Source of the DNA: Clostridia bacterium
GTDB taxonomy: Bacteria > Bacillota > Clostridia > Oscillospirales > CAG-272
DNA length: 51,639 nt
Direction: 5' to 3'
NCBI GenBank assembly: GCA_017624905.1
Contig: JAGAMD010000015.1
Location: 1 to 51,639 of the forward strand
Part shown: piece by piece, positions 19,214 through 29,612 of the stretch
How the letters are laid out: each line of letters starts with the position of its first letter
Numbering within the stretch: position 1 is the stretch's first letter
Translations under genes and position numbers: made by a program
Notes under the pieces: generated by a model
Seen by the model: only the letters and a program-made list of their open reading frames with translations
What the model was told of the DNA's origin: nothing
Database searches by the model: none

Positions 19214-20045
19214 CGGAAAAGCAGTTTCACTTGCTGAAAGAGAAAGAATAACAAAGGAAACAGAGGAGCTATTTAGTAAGTATGGCAGACGCCCCGGTCT
19301 TGCTGTTATAATCGTTGGTGAGGACCCGGCATCTAAGGTATATGTAGCAAACAAGGAAAAGGGTTGCCAAGAGGTAGGCTTTTACTCCGAGCTTTACAGA
19401 TTACCCGAGGATACACAGATGCCTGAGCTATTATCTCTTATAGAAAAGCTAAACAATGACGATAAAATCAACGGTATTTTGTGTCAACTACCACTTCCGA
19501 AGCATCTAAACGAGGAGGAGGTAATTTTAGCAATCAATCCAAACAAGGACGTTGATGCATTTCACCCTGTAAACACAGGAAAAATAATGATAGGCAATCA
19601 CAGCTTTTTACCTTGCACACCGGCGGGTGTTATGAAGCTGATTGAGTCAACAGGAACAGATATTTCCGGCAAGGAATGTGTTGTTATCGGCAGAAGCAAT
19701 ATCGTTGGCAAGCCACAGGCTATGTTGCTTTTACAAGCAAATGGAACGGTTACAATTTGCCACTCAAGAACAAAGAATTTAAAAGAGGTTACTCGCCGTG
19801 CTGACATACTCGTTGTTGCAATTGGCAAGGCTGATTTTATAACCGGAGATATGGTAAAAGAGGGTGCGGTCGTTATCGACGTTGGTATGAACAGACGTGC
19901 AGATGGTAAGCTGACAGGAGATGTTGACTTTGAAAGCTGTGAAAAGGTTGCATCATATATCACACCTGTACCCGGTGGTGTTGGACCTATGACAATTACA
20001 ATGCTACTCGAAAACACATTAACAGCGTTTAAGAATACTCTATAA
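19197..20045 (+). CDS. folD: Bifunctional methylene-THF dehydrogenase/cyclohydrolase
   Basis: A 282-aa FolD, the usual length. It interconverts 5,10-methylene- and 10-formyl-tetrahydrofolate for one-carbon metabolism in the cytoplasm. SKVYVANKEKGC carries the conserved Tyr49 and Lys53. Further family marks are CQLPLPKHL, the VDAFHPVNTGKI segment, PCTPAGV, the NADP-binding VIGRSNIVGKP stretch and the C-terminal PVPGGVGPMT. The start lies within the end of lgt (17-nt overlap), after an AGAGG site. No terminator is visible after it before the next promoter at 20075. Confidence 0.96.
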   Translation: MAQIINGKAVSLAERERITKETEELFSKYGRRPGLAVIIVGEDPASKVYVANKEKGCQEVGFYSELYRLPEDTQMPELLSLIEKLNNDDKINGILCQLPLPKHLNEEEVILAINPNKDVDAFHPVNTGKIMIGNHSFLPCTPAGVMKLIESTGTDISGKECVVIGRSNIVGKPQAMLLLQANGTVTICHSRTKNLKEVTRRADILVVAIGKADFITGDMVKEGAVVIDVGMNRRADGKLTGDVDFESCEKVASYITPVPGGVGPMTITMLLENTLTAFKNTL

Positions 20046-20074
20046 ATAGTCACACCTTATGCGTACTTAAGCTA

Positions 20075-20103
20075 TTGACAAATTTAACATATTATGATAT
20101 TAT
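20075..20103 (+). promoter_or_regulatory. Consensus sigma-A promoter
   Basis: TTGACA (20075-20080), 17-bp spacer and TATTAT (20098-20103) precede the leucine-rich-repeat-like protein. It shows that gene has its own transcript and that the frame extending upstream to 20075 is not coding. Confidence 0.8.
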
Positions 20104-20131
20104 TAATATGAATAACAATTTAGGAGAGAAT

Positions 20132-21766
20132 ATGAAGAAAAAGCTTTTATTATCATTATTTTTAGTGCTTACGTTTGTATGTGTTTTTGCAGTAGGCGTT
20201 TTTGCAAAGGATGCATATCTGGAAGAAATCCCATCTGAGTGGCTTTATGATGGAGACACTGTTTCTTATTTTGTAGTATTTGAGGGCGAGGAATATTATA
20301 CCGGAGGAACGGAAATAAATGGCTTAAATTCCGATAATATTGAGTCACAGCTTTCTAAACTTAATATTCAAACAAGCGAAATTGGTACAAAATATCTTAC
20401 CAAGTTTGTTTTTCCATCTACAGTTAACACGAATTCCGTTACATATATAAACTTCAATTCATTTAAGGGACATACATATTTTTCTAATGTTGTTGGGTCT
20501 ATAGTTTTACCATCTACAATCACACAAGTAAGTGATATAAACGAAAGGGTTGGCAACCTAAGACACATTGACTTTGGTAAGGATAATGGAATTGCAAAAA
20601 TTCCGTATTGCTTTGTCAATAATGCATTAAAGCTTACAAAAGTTGACAATTTTCCAACTAAAAATCTCCAAGCAATAGATGGCTCTGCGTTCAACTGCTG
20701 TTACTATGCATTTCATGATGAGCTTGTAATTAACGCAACAACAGTTGGTGCAGGTGCTTTCAACAATGCAATGTCAAATGTAACAGGTCTTGTTTTCGGT
20801 CCTAATTTTAACAGTGCAGCTACACAATCATTCACGGTGTTGATAAGAGAGCTTCCATCCGACTTGCAAACAAAGGTAAAAGAAGATGGTCTTGCACTCA
20901 AATATATAGAGTTTCAATGTGATGTAACACAACTCTCTTCAAGCTTTTCAGTTTCACCAGATGCTACAACTACAACAGGTGCGTTTTATTTTGGGCCATA
21001 TAATCCAACCGGTCAAGGAAACGGTAGAACTGCTTATGATAATCTTGAGTGCATAATTTTATCTCATGAAAAAAATCAAGACATAAAAAGCGGTGTTACA
21101 ACATTTGCAAGCTACACCGGTAAAAACATCTATTTCAAGGATTTAACAGGTGAGACAGAATATGTTTACACCTCACACAGCTATAACGCATATAACTCCT
21201 GTTATCAAAAATGTGAGAGGTGTGATAAGATTGTAATGAAGGAAAACCCTGAGCACAATTTCACAAATACCTTTACAGATGTAAACGGAAATGATATTTC
21301 TTATCTAAACACAATATACGTTCATCAAAAATGTACAGTATGCAATACGAGTGTTACAAGCGAAACAATAGCTCCGATATTTGAGTCACTTGGCTATTCT
21401 GTACAAGAGGGCGAGGGCGCACTTGGTGCTGTTACTCACAAGGTAAGAGTTAATATTACTGCATTGACAAGATATCAGGAATTAAGCGGTATCACATTAA
21501 AATACGGCGTTGTAGCAGGTATTAAAACAGAGACCTCAACAGGTACACTCGTTGGTATCGAAAGCGATAATGTCGTATCAAAGGAAAATTCACTTATAGC
21601 TGATGTAACAGGAACAAGCTATTCAATTTTAGAGCTAAAGCTGACAAACATTGATAAAACAATTGATGTTTATTGCAACGCATATGTAGTTAGTGGCTCA
21701 GATATAACATATATTTTTGGCACAAGCGAAGCTAAGAATGCAATAGCTCAAAAGGTAACATTATAA
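20132..21766 (+). CDS. Secreted BspA-like leucine-rich-repeat protein
   Basis: I place the start at the ATG at 20132, behind TAGGAG and the promoter at 20075; an upstream in-frame TTG overlaps the -35 box. The product is 544 aa with a signal peptide (MKKKLLLSLF..., probable cleavage after VFA). The first half contains units like TKFVFPSTVNTN, SIVLPSTITQVSD and LRHIDFGKDNGI, which resemble BspA-type leucine-rich repeats (LRR_5). A middle segment has CYQKCERCDKIV and CTVCNTS cysteine pairs, a pattern common in clostridial secreted proteins. The C-terminal 120 residues form an all-beta region. No anchor is seen, so it may be released or held non-covalently. The target is unknown. Confidence 0.7.
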   Translation: MKKKLLLSLFLVLTFVCVFAVGVFAKDAYLEEIPSEWLYDGDTVSYFVVFEGEEYYTGGTEINGLNSDNIESQLSKLNIQTSEIGTKYLTKFVFPSTVNTNSVTYINFNSFKGHTYFSNVVGSIVLPSTITQVSDINERVGNLRHIDFGKDNGIAKIPYCFVNNALKLTKVDNFPTKNLQAIDGSAFNCCYYAFHDELVINATTVGAGAFNNAMSNVTGLVFGPNFNSAATQSFTVLIRELPSDLQTKVKEDGLALKYIEFQCDVTQLSSSFSVSPDATTTTGAFYFGPYNPTGQGNGRTAYDNLECIILSHEKNQDIKSGVTTFASYTGKNIYFKDLTGETEYVYTSHSYNAYNSCYQKCERCDKIVMKENPEHNFTNTFTDVNGNDISYLNTIYVHQKCTVCNTSVTSETIAPIFESLGYSVQEGEGALGAVTHKVRVNITALTRYQELSGITLKYGVVAGIKTETSTGTLVGIESDNVVSKENSLIADVTGTSYSILELKLTNIDKTIDVYCNAYVVSGSDITYIFGTSEAKNAIAQKVTL

Positions 21767-21781
21767 TAAATATATCTATAT

Positions 21782-21811
21782 AAAAAGTCGCACCAAAGTG
21801 CGACTTTTTTT
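21782..21811. terminator. Bidirectional intrinsic terminator
   Basis: AAAAGTCGCAC (21783-21793) pairs with GTGCGACTTTT (21798-21808) around CAAA and continues into a T-run. It lies between the convergent LRR-like gene and the AGCS symporter gene. Confidence 0.9.
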
Positions 21812-21821
21812 GTAGCATCCC

Positions 21822-23081
21822 TTAAATTTGTTTATGTAAAAGCAAAAGGCAAGCAAGGTTGAAAATTGTCATTATAGCAAGGACAAGGTCAGCTATTTCC
21901 CACATTACCGACATAGGAATCAAAAAGCTGACAAAGGTAACTAAAAAGAATAAAACAGTAAAAGCAATCTTAAAGATTTTTGACCTTGATATAAATGAAA
22001 GAGATTCCTTGCCGTAAAAATATTGAGTGATTACAGTGGCAAACGAGAAAAGTAAGCAAGAAATTAGCACCCCGTATCTACCAATGCTACCTAAATTTAA
22101 TTCGAATGAATCAAGAACTAAATCCATCGCATTTTCACTCGAAAATACACCCGAAATTATAATAACAAGAGCAGTTAAGGTACACAAAACAATCGTGTCA
22201 AAAAACACCTCAAAAATACCTAAACAGCCTTGGGAGTGTGCGTTTTCTGCATTAGATGATGCGTGTGCACAGGGAGCTGTACCACTACCTGCCTCATTTG
22301 ATAAGAGTCCACGGCTAATACCGTATCGAATGGCTCTTGATATTCCAAAGCCAAGAACGCCAAAGGAAGCACTTTTTAAATTAAAGGCACTTTCAAAAAT
22401 AACCTTAAATGCATATGGAACAGAGCTTATATTTTTTATTAAAATTATGGTGCATATGCATATATAAAAAACACTCAAAACAGGTATTAAGACCGAGGTG
22501 AATTTACTGATTCTCTTTATTCCTCTGCACACAACTAAAACAGCAAATGTAGTAAAGAGTAGTCCTAAAATGAATTTAGGGATTTTAAAGATGCCGGAAA
22601 TTGCATTTGCTTGAACCAAATTTCCTGTTGTAAGTGAATTTATAGTGCATAAAACAGCAAAAGCAGAGGCGAGAATAAATGAAGCTTTTTTGCCACATTT
22701 TTTTAAAAAGCCTTCATATATATAATAAGGTGCACCACCATAATATTTTCCGCTTTTTATTTTCCTATGCTTCATAGCAAGTACTACCTCAGCATATTTT
22801 AAGCTCATTGAAAATATTGCACTTACCCACATCCAAAAAATACTGCCGTAGCCACCACCTAAAATGGCACTTGCTACACCAACAATATTTCCAACTCCAA
22901 GCGTGCCTGCTAAAGCCACACAAAGAGAAGAAAATCCACCCCTGCAACCAACCATTGATTTAATAGCTTTAATCGGCTTGAAAATATAGAAAAATTTCAA
23001 TTTAATAGCAAAAAATAGTCCCGCACCAAGCAAAAAAAGTGGCAAAATTACACCACACAAAACCTTATTGATTTCGCTCAC
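21822..23081 (-). CDS. Sodium:alanine/glycine symporter (AGCS family)
   Basis: A 419-aa membrane transporter expected to import alanine or glycine with Na+ or H+. The AGCS family is recognised by GTLGVGNIVGVASAILGGG (about 59-77), the FWMWVSAIFSMSLKYAEV segment with a following GGAPYYIYEGF, and LSNEAGSGTAPCAHA. About 10-11 membrane segments are seen. It is somewhat shorter than the usual 440-480 residues, mainly at the ends. It uses a GTG start at 23081, with an AGAGGTG site about 5 nt upstream. It is transcribed alone, divergent from groES. Confidence 0.88.
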   Translation of the reverse strand: MSEINKVLCGVILPLFLLGAGLFFAIKLKFFYIFKPIKAIKSMVGCRGGFSSLCVALAGTLGVGNIVGVASAILGGGYGSIFWMWVSAIFSMSLKYAEVVLAMKHRKIKSGKYYGGAPYYIYEGFLKKCGKKASFILASAFAVLCTINSLTTGNLVQANAISGIFKIPKFILGLLFTTFAVLVVCRGIKRISKFTSVLIPVLSVFYICICTIILIKNISSVPYAFKVIFESAFNLKSASFGVLGFGISRAIRYGISRGLLSNEAGSGTAPCAHASSNAENAHSQGCLGIFEVFFDTIVLCTLTALVIIISGVFSSENAMDLVLDSFELNLGSIGRYGVLISCLLFSFATVITQYFYGKESLSFISRSKIFKIAFTVLFFLVTFVSFLIPMSVMWEIADLVLAIMTIFNLACLLLLHKQI

Positions 23082-23179
23082 AAAATCACCTCTTATTATA
23101 AATATATTCGCTAAAAAGCCTTGTAATTACTTGCATTTTTGCAATTTGTTAACATTTTGTGAACAATGTACTATAACAC

Positions 23180-23208
23180 TTGATTTTTAATATAATAGAG
23201 GGTAGAAT
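23180..23208 (+). promoter_or_regulatory. Promoter of groESL
   Basis: TTGATT (23180-23185), 17-bp spacer, TAGAAT (23203-23208). The CIRCE operator begins 12 bp downstream, where the transcript would start. A TATAAT at 23191 is an alternative -10 but has no good -35. Confidence 0.6.
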
Positions 23209-23219
23209 ATATTTTGTAA

Positions 23220-23246
23220 TTAGCACTTGAACCAAAAGAGTGCTAA
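23220..23246 (+). promoter_or_regulatory. CIRCE element (HrcA operator)
   Basis: TTAGCACTT, nine bases, GAGTGCTAA. It differs from the consensus TTAGCACTC-N9-GAGTGCTAA at one base. It lies between the promoter and groES, so HrcA repression of groESL during normal growth and release on heat shock is expected. hrcA itself is not in the window. Confidence 0.95.
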
Positions 23247-23279
23247 AACTTGCAAAAATTCAAATGGAGGCACAATTAA

Positions 23280-25210
<1,931 letters not shown>

Positions 25211-25220
25211 GATAAGAGAT

Positions 25221-25400
25221 GCTGCAGGAGGATAGAACAAAACAGACAAACCTAATTAAATAAAAATAAGGTGGAGAATTTGCAAAATGCAAATTCTCTC
25301 CTTTCTTATATCTGTTTTTAGTCGCGACCACTCGCACTACCGTACAAAGTACGCCAGACGGCATCGTGCTCACGCCTTCTATACCTCTTTCGCTATCTCT
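25221..25400 (+). repeat. Intergenic hairpin repeat, copy 1
   Basis: A non-coding unit after groEL. It holds an 11-bp perfect hairpin (25274-25284 with 25288-25298) around a TTGCAAAATGCAA core. Outside that hairpin, short inverted arms AAAACAGA (25239-25246) and TCTGTTTT (25311-25318) flank it. A conserved block then follows: GTCGCGACC, ACCGTAC-AAGTACGCC, CACGCCTTCT. The same block order is found inverted at 37861-38036 and in shortened form at 25405-25510. Confidence 0.7.
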
Positions 25401-25404
25401 TTAG

Positions 25405-25510
25405 TGGCAAGAGGATAGAATAATAAAATAAGGAGATAATTTGCATTTTGCAAATTATCTCCTTTTAATATCTCTTTTAGATGCAACCGCTCAAACTAAC
25501 GATAAACCCT
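25405..25510 (+). repeat. Intergenic hairpin repeat, shortened copy 2
   Basis: A direct, shortened copy of the unit just upstream, starting with a shared GAGGATAGAA. It has a perfect 16-bp stem (25430-25445 with 25449-25464, loop TTT) around the same TTTTGCAAATT core. TAG-ATGCAACCGCTC-AACTAACG then corresponds to TAGTCGCGACCACTCGCACTACCG of copy 1. The rest of the 3' block is missing. Confidence 0.65.
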
Positions 25511-25522
25511 TATAAACAAAGG

Positions 25523-25552
25523 AACGGACACGATTTTTCGTGTCCGTTTTTT
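25523..25552 (+). terminator. Intrinsic terminator after groESL
   Basis: AACGGACACGA (25523-25533) and TCGTGTCCGTT (25538-25548) with a TTTT loop, followed by a T-run. It is the strongest termination signal downstream of groEL. Confidence 0.88.
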
Positions 25553-25620
25553 ATGTATTTATTTCCCGGAAAATATATTGATATATCAACATATGAGCAT
25601 ACGATAATGTAAAAATGATT

Positions 25621-25648
25621 AAAAAAGCACGTTTTTACGTGCTTTTTT
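25621..25648. terminator. Bidirectional intrinsic terminator
   Basis: AAAAAAGCACGT (25621-25632) pairs with ACGTGCTTTTTT (25637-25648). It ends the minus-strand operon that runs from lon to the small GNAT-like gene and could also stop leftover groESL transcripts. Confidence 0.9.
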
Positions 25649-25649
25649 A

Positions 25650-26027
25650 TTAATGGCAGTGCCCACCATAGAATTTTTGTAGATTTACAGTATAGATTCC
25701 GTCATCATTTTTAATATAGCCGGACATATTTCTTAAATTTTCAGGCATACAGTTCTCGGCTAGCTCGGATGTTTCAAGTCCGCATCTATGCATAAAGCTC
25801 ATAGTTGCTCTTAGCATTATTATCATTGCCTCGGTGTCATCCATATTGGGTGCATAAGCTAAATTTTTTATGTAGCCAACTCCGTTTTGAAATTTAAATT
25901 GGCAAATTCCTATAAAATCTCCATCATCAGCACGATAGCAAAATGATTCAATATCATATTCTGCACCACATATTTGGCATAGCTCTTTTTGTTCATCCTT
26001 TGATTGTACCGGTAAAACAGTTAACAT
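25650..26027 (-). CDS. Small GNAT-like protein of unknown function
   Basis: A 125-aa protein that I recognise only loosely. CxxC near the start (CQICG, residues 17-21) is followed by FCYRADDGDFIGICQFKFQ and a GYIKNLAYAPNMDD strand-turn, then a helix with MIIMLRATMSFMHRCGL. This order resembles the core strands of GNAT acetyltransferases, but the RxxGxG acetyl-CoA loop is absent. It ends with the His-containing YGGHCH. AAGGAG precedes the ATG. The gene lies 10 nt after rluB, as the last gene of the long minus-strand operon. Confidence 0.55.
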   Translation of the reverse strand: MLTVLPVQSKDEQKELCQICGAEYDIESFCYRADDGDFIGICQFKFQNGVGYIKNLAYAPNMDDTEAMIIMLRATMSFMHRCGLETSELAENCMPENLRNMSGYIKNDDGIYTVNLQKFYGGHCH

Positions 26028-26037
26028 AATTATCTCC

Positions 26038-26766
26038 TTAAATATTGTCCTTTTCGCCTTTTAGGTATGCAACCTCGCTTGGTGTAAGCTCACGCCATTT
26101 TCCTCTTTCAAGCTCACCAAGCTTTAATTTACCTATTGAAATACGAGTGAGTCGCATAATTGTTAGCCCACATTTTTCACACATTTTTCTTATTTGTCTG
26201 TTACGTCCCTCACTAAGAGTGAATAAGGTGTTTGTGTTTCCGTTCTTTGTAGATACAACTCTTACCTTAACAGGCTTTAGCTTATATCCGTCAATTTCCA
26301 TAGGTGAGTTTAGATTATGTAGCACCTCGGGAGAAATTTCTCCCTTTAAAATAACGCTATAAGCCTTATTTATATTGTGCTTTGGATGGGTTAAATGATT
26401 GGTCAATTCACCATCGTTGGTTAAAATTAGTAGCCCCTCGGAGTACATATCAAGTCTGCCGACAGGATAAACTCTTTCACCAACGTCAGTAAGAAGAGAG
26501 AAGACAGTTTCTCTCCCTTTTTCATCATTTGCTGTTGTTACATAGCCAAGAGGCTTATTAAGCATAATATAACGCTTTTTGCTCGTTTGTGGCTTAATAA
26601 CCTTGCCATTATAAACAACGGTGTCATTTTCGGGGTCTACCTTGTCGCCGAGCTTAGCTGTAACACCGTTTATTTTAACGTTTCCTGCCAGAATAACTTT
26701 TTCACTGGCTCTACGGGACATAATGCCCATATCAGTAAAAAATTTTTGTAGTCTAATCTTTTCCAT
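26038..26766 (-). CDS. rluB: 23S rRNA pseudouridine synthase, RluB type
   Basis: A 242-aa RsuA/RluB-family enzyme. It has an S4 RNA-binding domain (IRLQKFFTDMGIMSRRASE, about 4-22) and the catalytic motif VGRLDMYSEGLLILTNDG with the catalytic Asp. The C-terminal EGRNRQIRKMCEKCG is typical. RluB isomerises a uridine in helix 89 of 23S rRNA (known for the family). I chose the ATG at 26766 because families start MEKIRLQKF; an upstream in-frame TTG at 26784 gives six extra residues. The 5' end overlaps the carboxypeptidase gene by 14 nt, so coupled translation is likely, since no clear Shine-Dalgarno is seen. Confidence 0.9.
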   Translation of the reverse strand: MEKIRLQKFFTDMGIMSRRASEKVILAGNVKINGVTAKLGDKVDPENDTVVYNGKVIKPQTSKKRYIMLNKPLGYVTTANDEKGRETVFSLLTDVGERVYPVGRLDMYSEGLLILTNDGELTNHLTHPKHNINKAYSVILKGEISPEVLHNLNSPMEIDGYKLKPVKVRVVSTKNGNTNTLFTLSEGRNRQIRKMCEKCGLTIMRLTRISIGKLKLGELERGKWRELTPSEVAYLKGEKDNI

Positions 26767-27874
26767 TTGTAAATAGTCTTTCAAAAAAGTTTTTATAATT
26801 TATTTCGTTTATATTTTCAAGAGCTACAAGGTCTATAGCTCCGATTTTTTCGTCATTATTGTAAAAAACAATCCTGCCAATCGTGTCCCCCTTGGAGATA
26901 GGAGCAGAAAGGAGTCTATTATATTCAGCCTTGGCTGAAATATTTATATTATCCTTTTTTAGAGTAACACTAAGTGGCTCGGTATTAGATACCAAAACCG
27001 TAGATTTTTTGCCATCTATCACGTTTAATTCTAGTAGATAATCTCCTGCCTCTGCTAAGTCAACCGATTCGTATTTTTCAAAGCCGTAATCAAGAAGAGC
27101 AGAGTGGTCGTGCCAATCGTTTGGTGCATTTAAGGTAACACAAATGAGATTAACACCATCTCTTTGGGCAGAGGAAACAAAGCACCTGCCTGAGTGCTTG
27201 GTATAGCCTGTTTTTACACCATTTGAGCCATTATACGAGCGAAGCAGCTTGTTATGATTTATAAGAACACGAGTACCTTCACCGTTATTAAGCGGTATAG
27301 TCTTTTTATAGGTAGATACTATTTCTTTGAAAACAGGATTTTTCATAGCATAGGCTGTGATTTTAGATAGGTCAGAGGCACTTGTGTAATGCTCGTCATC
27401 ATCAAGCCCGTGTGGGTTTGTAAAATGAGTATTTTCAAGGCATAATTCGTCTGCTTTTCTGTTCATTAAATCGGCAAATTCAGACACATCCCCTGATGTT
27501 TTTATAGCAAGAGCGACAGATGCGTCATTGGCACTTTCAAGCAAAAGAGCATACAAAAGCTCACGAACAGTCAGCTCCTCGCCCTCAATTAAATAAATGC
27601 TTGAGCCCTCAATGCCAACAGCCTCCTTGGGTATTTTTACCACCTCATCTAAGGGACAATTTTCAATAGCGATTATACCGGTCATTATCTTTGTTGTACT
27701 CGCCATTGGGAGCCTTATATCAGCATTTTTTTCGTATATAACCTCGCCTGAGTCTGCCTCAATCAAAACAGCACTCTTGCCCGAAATATCCAGTGCGTAG
27801 GATGGGCATAATAAAGAGGCAAATGCGAACAAAATTGCTAAAGCAAAATATATGAAATTAGGTTTTCTAAGCAT
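26753..27874 (-). CDS. dacF: D-alanyl-D-alanine carboxypeptidase (DacF/DacA-like)
   Basis: A 373-aa low-molecular-weight penicillin-binding protein (peptidase S11). A signal peptide ends near PSYA-LDIS. The three active-site motifs are intact: STTK (Ser59-Lys62), SAN (Ser114-Asn116) and KTG (221-223). It removes the terminal D-Ala from peptidoglycan stem peptides outside the membrane. The C-terminal beta domain (about 265-350) is typical of PBP5/DacF. In spore formers this type lies close to rluB and scpAB, and the neighbouring ytfJ and ytfI support a sporulation role. DacF rather than DacA is inferred from context. Confidence 0.88.
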   Translation of the reverse strand: MLRKPNFIYFALAILFAFASLLCPSYALDISGKSAVLIEADSGEVIYEKNADIRLPMASTTKIMTGIIAIENCPLDEVVKIPKEAVGIEGSSIYLIEGEELTVRELLYALLLESANDASVALAIKTSGDVSEFADLMNRKADELCLENTHFTNPHGLDDDEHYTSASDLSKITAYAMKNPVFKEIVSTYKKTIPLNNGEGTRVLINHNKLLRSYNGSNGVKTGYTKHSGRCFVSSAQRDGVNLICVTLNAPNDWHDHSALLDYGFEKYESVDLAEAGDYLLELNVIDGKKSTVLVSNTEPLSVTLKKDNINISAKAEYNRLLSAPISKGDTIGRIVFYNNDEKIGAIDLVALENINEINYKNFFERLFTNGKD

Positions 27875-27933
27875 AAATAACTCCTTTTATGAGTTTTTTA
27901 TTATTATGCTCAAAAACATACAGTAATTCTAAG

Positions 27934-28341
27934 TTAATTTGTTACAGAACCATCAGTTTTTGGAGAAAACAAGGATCTGAATTTATCAAAGATTTCAGGT
28001 GAATTACCAATAAATTCTATTAATTGTGTAGTTAAATCCTTTGGCCCTTTGTTAAAATCAAGCAACTCAACTCTTGAGTCATTATATACGACCAAAAAGC
28101 CAACAGGAGAAACAGTAACACCTGTGCCACCGCCACCGCCAAAATTGCTTTCCTTTTGTGTTGATTTGCCAAAATAATCGATACCGCCACTTGCCACACC
28201 AACGTAAATTTTAGACACAGGGATGATTAAAACGCCGTTTTTTAGCTCCATAGGTGTACCTGTTATTGTGTTTGCATCAAACATACTTTTGACATTTTCA
28301 AGAGTTGTTTTCATAAGCTCACTTTGTTTGCTTTGTTCCAT
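27934..28341 (-). CDS. ytfJ: YtfJ/GerW family sporulation protein
   Basis: A 135-aa protein of the GerW/YtfJ family. LMKTTLENVKSMFDANTITG (about 9-28) leads into GVLIIPVSKIYVGVASGG. A glycine-rich FGGGGGTGVTVSPVGFLVV follows (about 72-90), a hallmark of this family. In Bacillus, YtfJ is made in the forespore and is needed for normal germination; the exact biochemical activity is not established. The gene starts within the 3' end of the DUF2953 gene (23-nt overlap), the same ytfI-ytfJ order as in Bacillus. Confidence 0.88.
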   Translation of the reverse strand: MEQSKQSELMKTTLENVKSMFDANTITGTPMELKNGVLIIPVSKIYVGVASGGIDYFGKSTQKESNFGGGGGTGVTVSPVGFLVVYNDSRVELLDFNKGPKDLTTQLIEFIGNSPEIFDKFRSLFSPKTDGSVTN

Positions 28342-28933
28342 ACCTTACCTCCCTAATTTGTGATGATATCAAAGAGTAAAGTAGTCTATATCCTATTTTT
28401 GCCCACACCAAAATCAAGGAAGCTACACTAATATGTGAGCTAATCATAAATTTAATGTACGGCTTAGCATCAAAAAAGCTAGGCTGTACATTAATACTAG
28501 ATACACTTGAAATTTTAAGCCTTGAAATGCTTTTTAAATAGACAATAACGAGTGAAACAAGGCAGTTTGTATAAGAGTAGGCAAGAGCTGTTTTAGATGG
28601 TGAGTCTGTGCTGACTAAAATATCAAGATAAACAAGCTTGTAGTTAAGATGAGAAATAAATTCCTTATATGCTAAATGAACGTATTTGTTTTTTGAAAAA
28701 ATAAATTCAATTAAGCTTTTTATATCATCAAGCTCGTTAAGTAGCCCGTCAAGAGAGAAAATTCCTGCAAAATCTATTTCTTCCTTTATAGGCTTAAATG
28801 TGTAACTGAAAAATAGCAATTTAAAAGTGATAAGAAGAACACGGTCGTACTTAATTATCACTTTAAATCTTATTAGATGCAAGAGAAATACAGCTAAAAA
28901 CACGCCCAAATAAACGAAAAACAGTATTGGCAT
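28319..28933 (-). CDS. ytfI: DUF2953 membrane protein (YtfI-like)
   Basis: A 204-aa protein with an N-terminal membrane segment (FFVYLGVFLAVFLLHLI), a beta-rich middle and a C-terminal hydrophobic stretch (HISVASLILVWAKIGYRLL). The plan and the direct overlap with ytfJ match the Bacillus YtfI/DUF2953 family, whose function is poorly known and probably linked to sporulation. No catalytic residue pattern is visible. I assign it mainly on layout and neighbour. Confidence 0.65.
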   Translation of the reverse strand: MPILFFVYLGVFLAVFLLHLIRFKVIIKYDRVLLITFKLLFFSYTFKPIKEEIDFAGIFSLDGLLNELDDIKSLIEFIFSKNKYVHLAYKEFISHLNYKLVYLDILVSTDSPSKTALAYSYTNCLVSLVIVYLKSISRLKISSVSSINVQPSFFDAKPYIKFMISSHISVASLILVWAKIGYRLLYSLISSQIREVRYGTKQTK

Positions 28934-28964
28934 AAAGCTCCTTATATTCGAGCGTTAAAAAGCC

Positions 28965-29612
28965 TTATTCCTCGCTTTTTGGCGACTCTGTGTCGCTGTT
29001 TGGTAATTCGTTTTCGGTGCTTGGCACTTCAGGAATTACTATATCAAGAGGAATAATTTCACCCTCTGCCGGTGCACGTGGAATGTCAATGTATGGCAAT
29101 TGCTCAAGTGAGTCAATGCCAAAGCATCTTAAAAATGTAGGTGTGGTTCTATAAAGGTTTGGTCTACCGGGGACGTCAAGTCTACCACAAGCCTCAATAA
29201 GATTCTTTTCACAAAGAGAATTCACAACATATGCACTGTCAACCTTTCTTACAGTGTCAATAAAGGCTCTTGTAACAGGCTCGTTATATGCGATAATTGC
29301 AAGTACCTCAAGAGAAGAGTTGGAGAGGTTACCACCACGTCTGATTCCAAGCGTCTCCTTGATGTATGGCAAAAATCTTTCCTTTGTGCAAAGCTGACAG
29401 GAATTTTCAAAGGCTAAAAGCATAATACCACGTGATTTGTCTGCATTGTATTTTTCGGCAAAGTCCTTAACCTTTTTCTTTACTTGTGCTTCAAAAAGGT
29501 CCAAAACCTCACCTAGCTTTTCATAGGTAACCGGATGACCTGCAGCAAATAGAATAGCTTCAATAGCACTTTCTACGTCTTTAATATCAAGCTTTTCAAT
29601 ATTGTTATCCAT
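28965..29612 (-). CDS. scpB: Segregation and condensation protein B
   Basis: A 215-aa ScpB, the winged-helix partner of the SMC-ScpAB condensin that organises the chromosome. Two winged-helix domains are visible. The typical LEVLAIIAYNEPVTRAFID and the stretch GRLDVPGRPNLYRTT are both present. A C-terminal tail rich in Glu, Pro and Ser (about 180-215) is an acidic extension. It overlaps the 3' end of scpA by 8 nt, and GAGG lies upstream of the ATG. Confidence 0.94.
   Translation of the reverse strand: MDNNIEKLDIKDVESAIEAILFAAGHPVTYEKLGEVLDLFEAQVKKKVKDFAEKYNADKSRGIMLLAFENSCQLCTKERFLPYIKETLGIRRGGNLSNSSLEVLAIIAYNEPVTRAFIDTVRKVDSAYVVNSLCEKNLIEACGRLDVPGRPNLYRTTPTFLRCFGIDSLEQLPYIDIPRAPAEGEIIPLDIVIPEVPSTENELPNSDTESPKSEE

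Noticed and set aside
19598..20053. Long open frame on the minus strand opposite folD
   Set aside because: It lies wholly over the well-conserved folD, has no ribosome site and its translation resembles no family; it is a shadow of codon bias.
22027..22467. 146-codon open frame on the plus strand opposite the AGCS symporter
   Set aside because: It is antisense to conserved transporter motifs and has no promoter or ribosome site.
25211..25649. The repeat region after groEL as ends of an insertion sequence
   Set aside because: No transposase fragment or long terminal inverted repeats are seen; the units look like small structured repeats with terminators.
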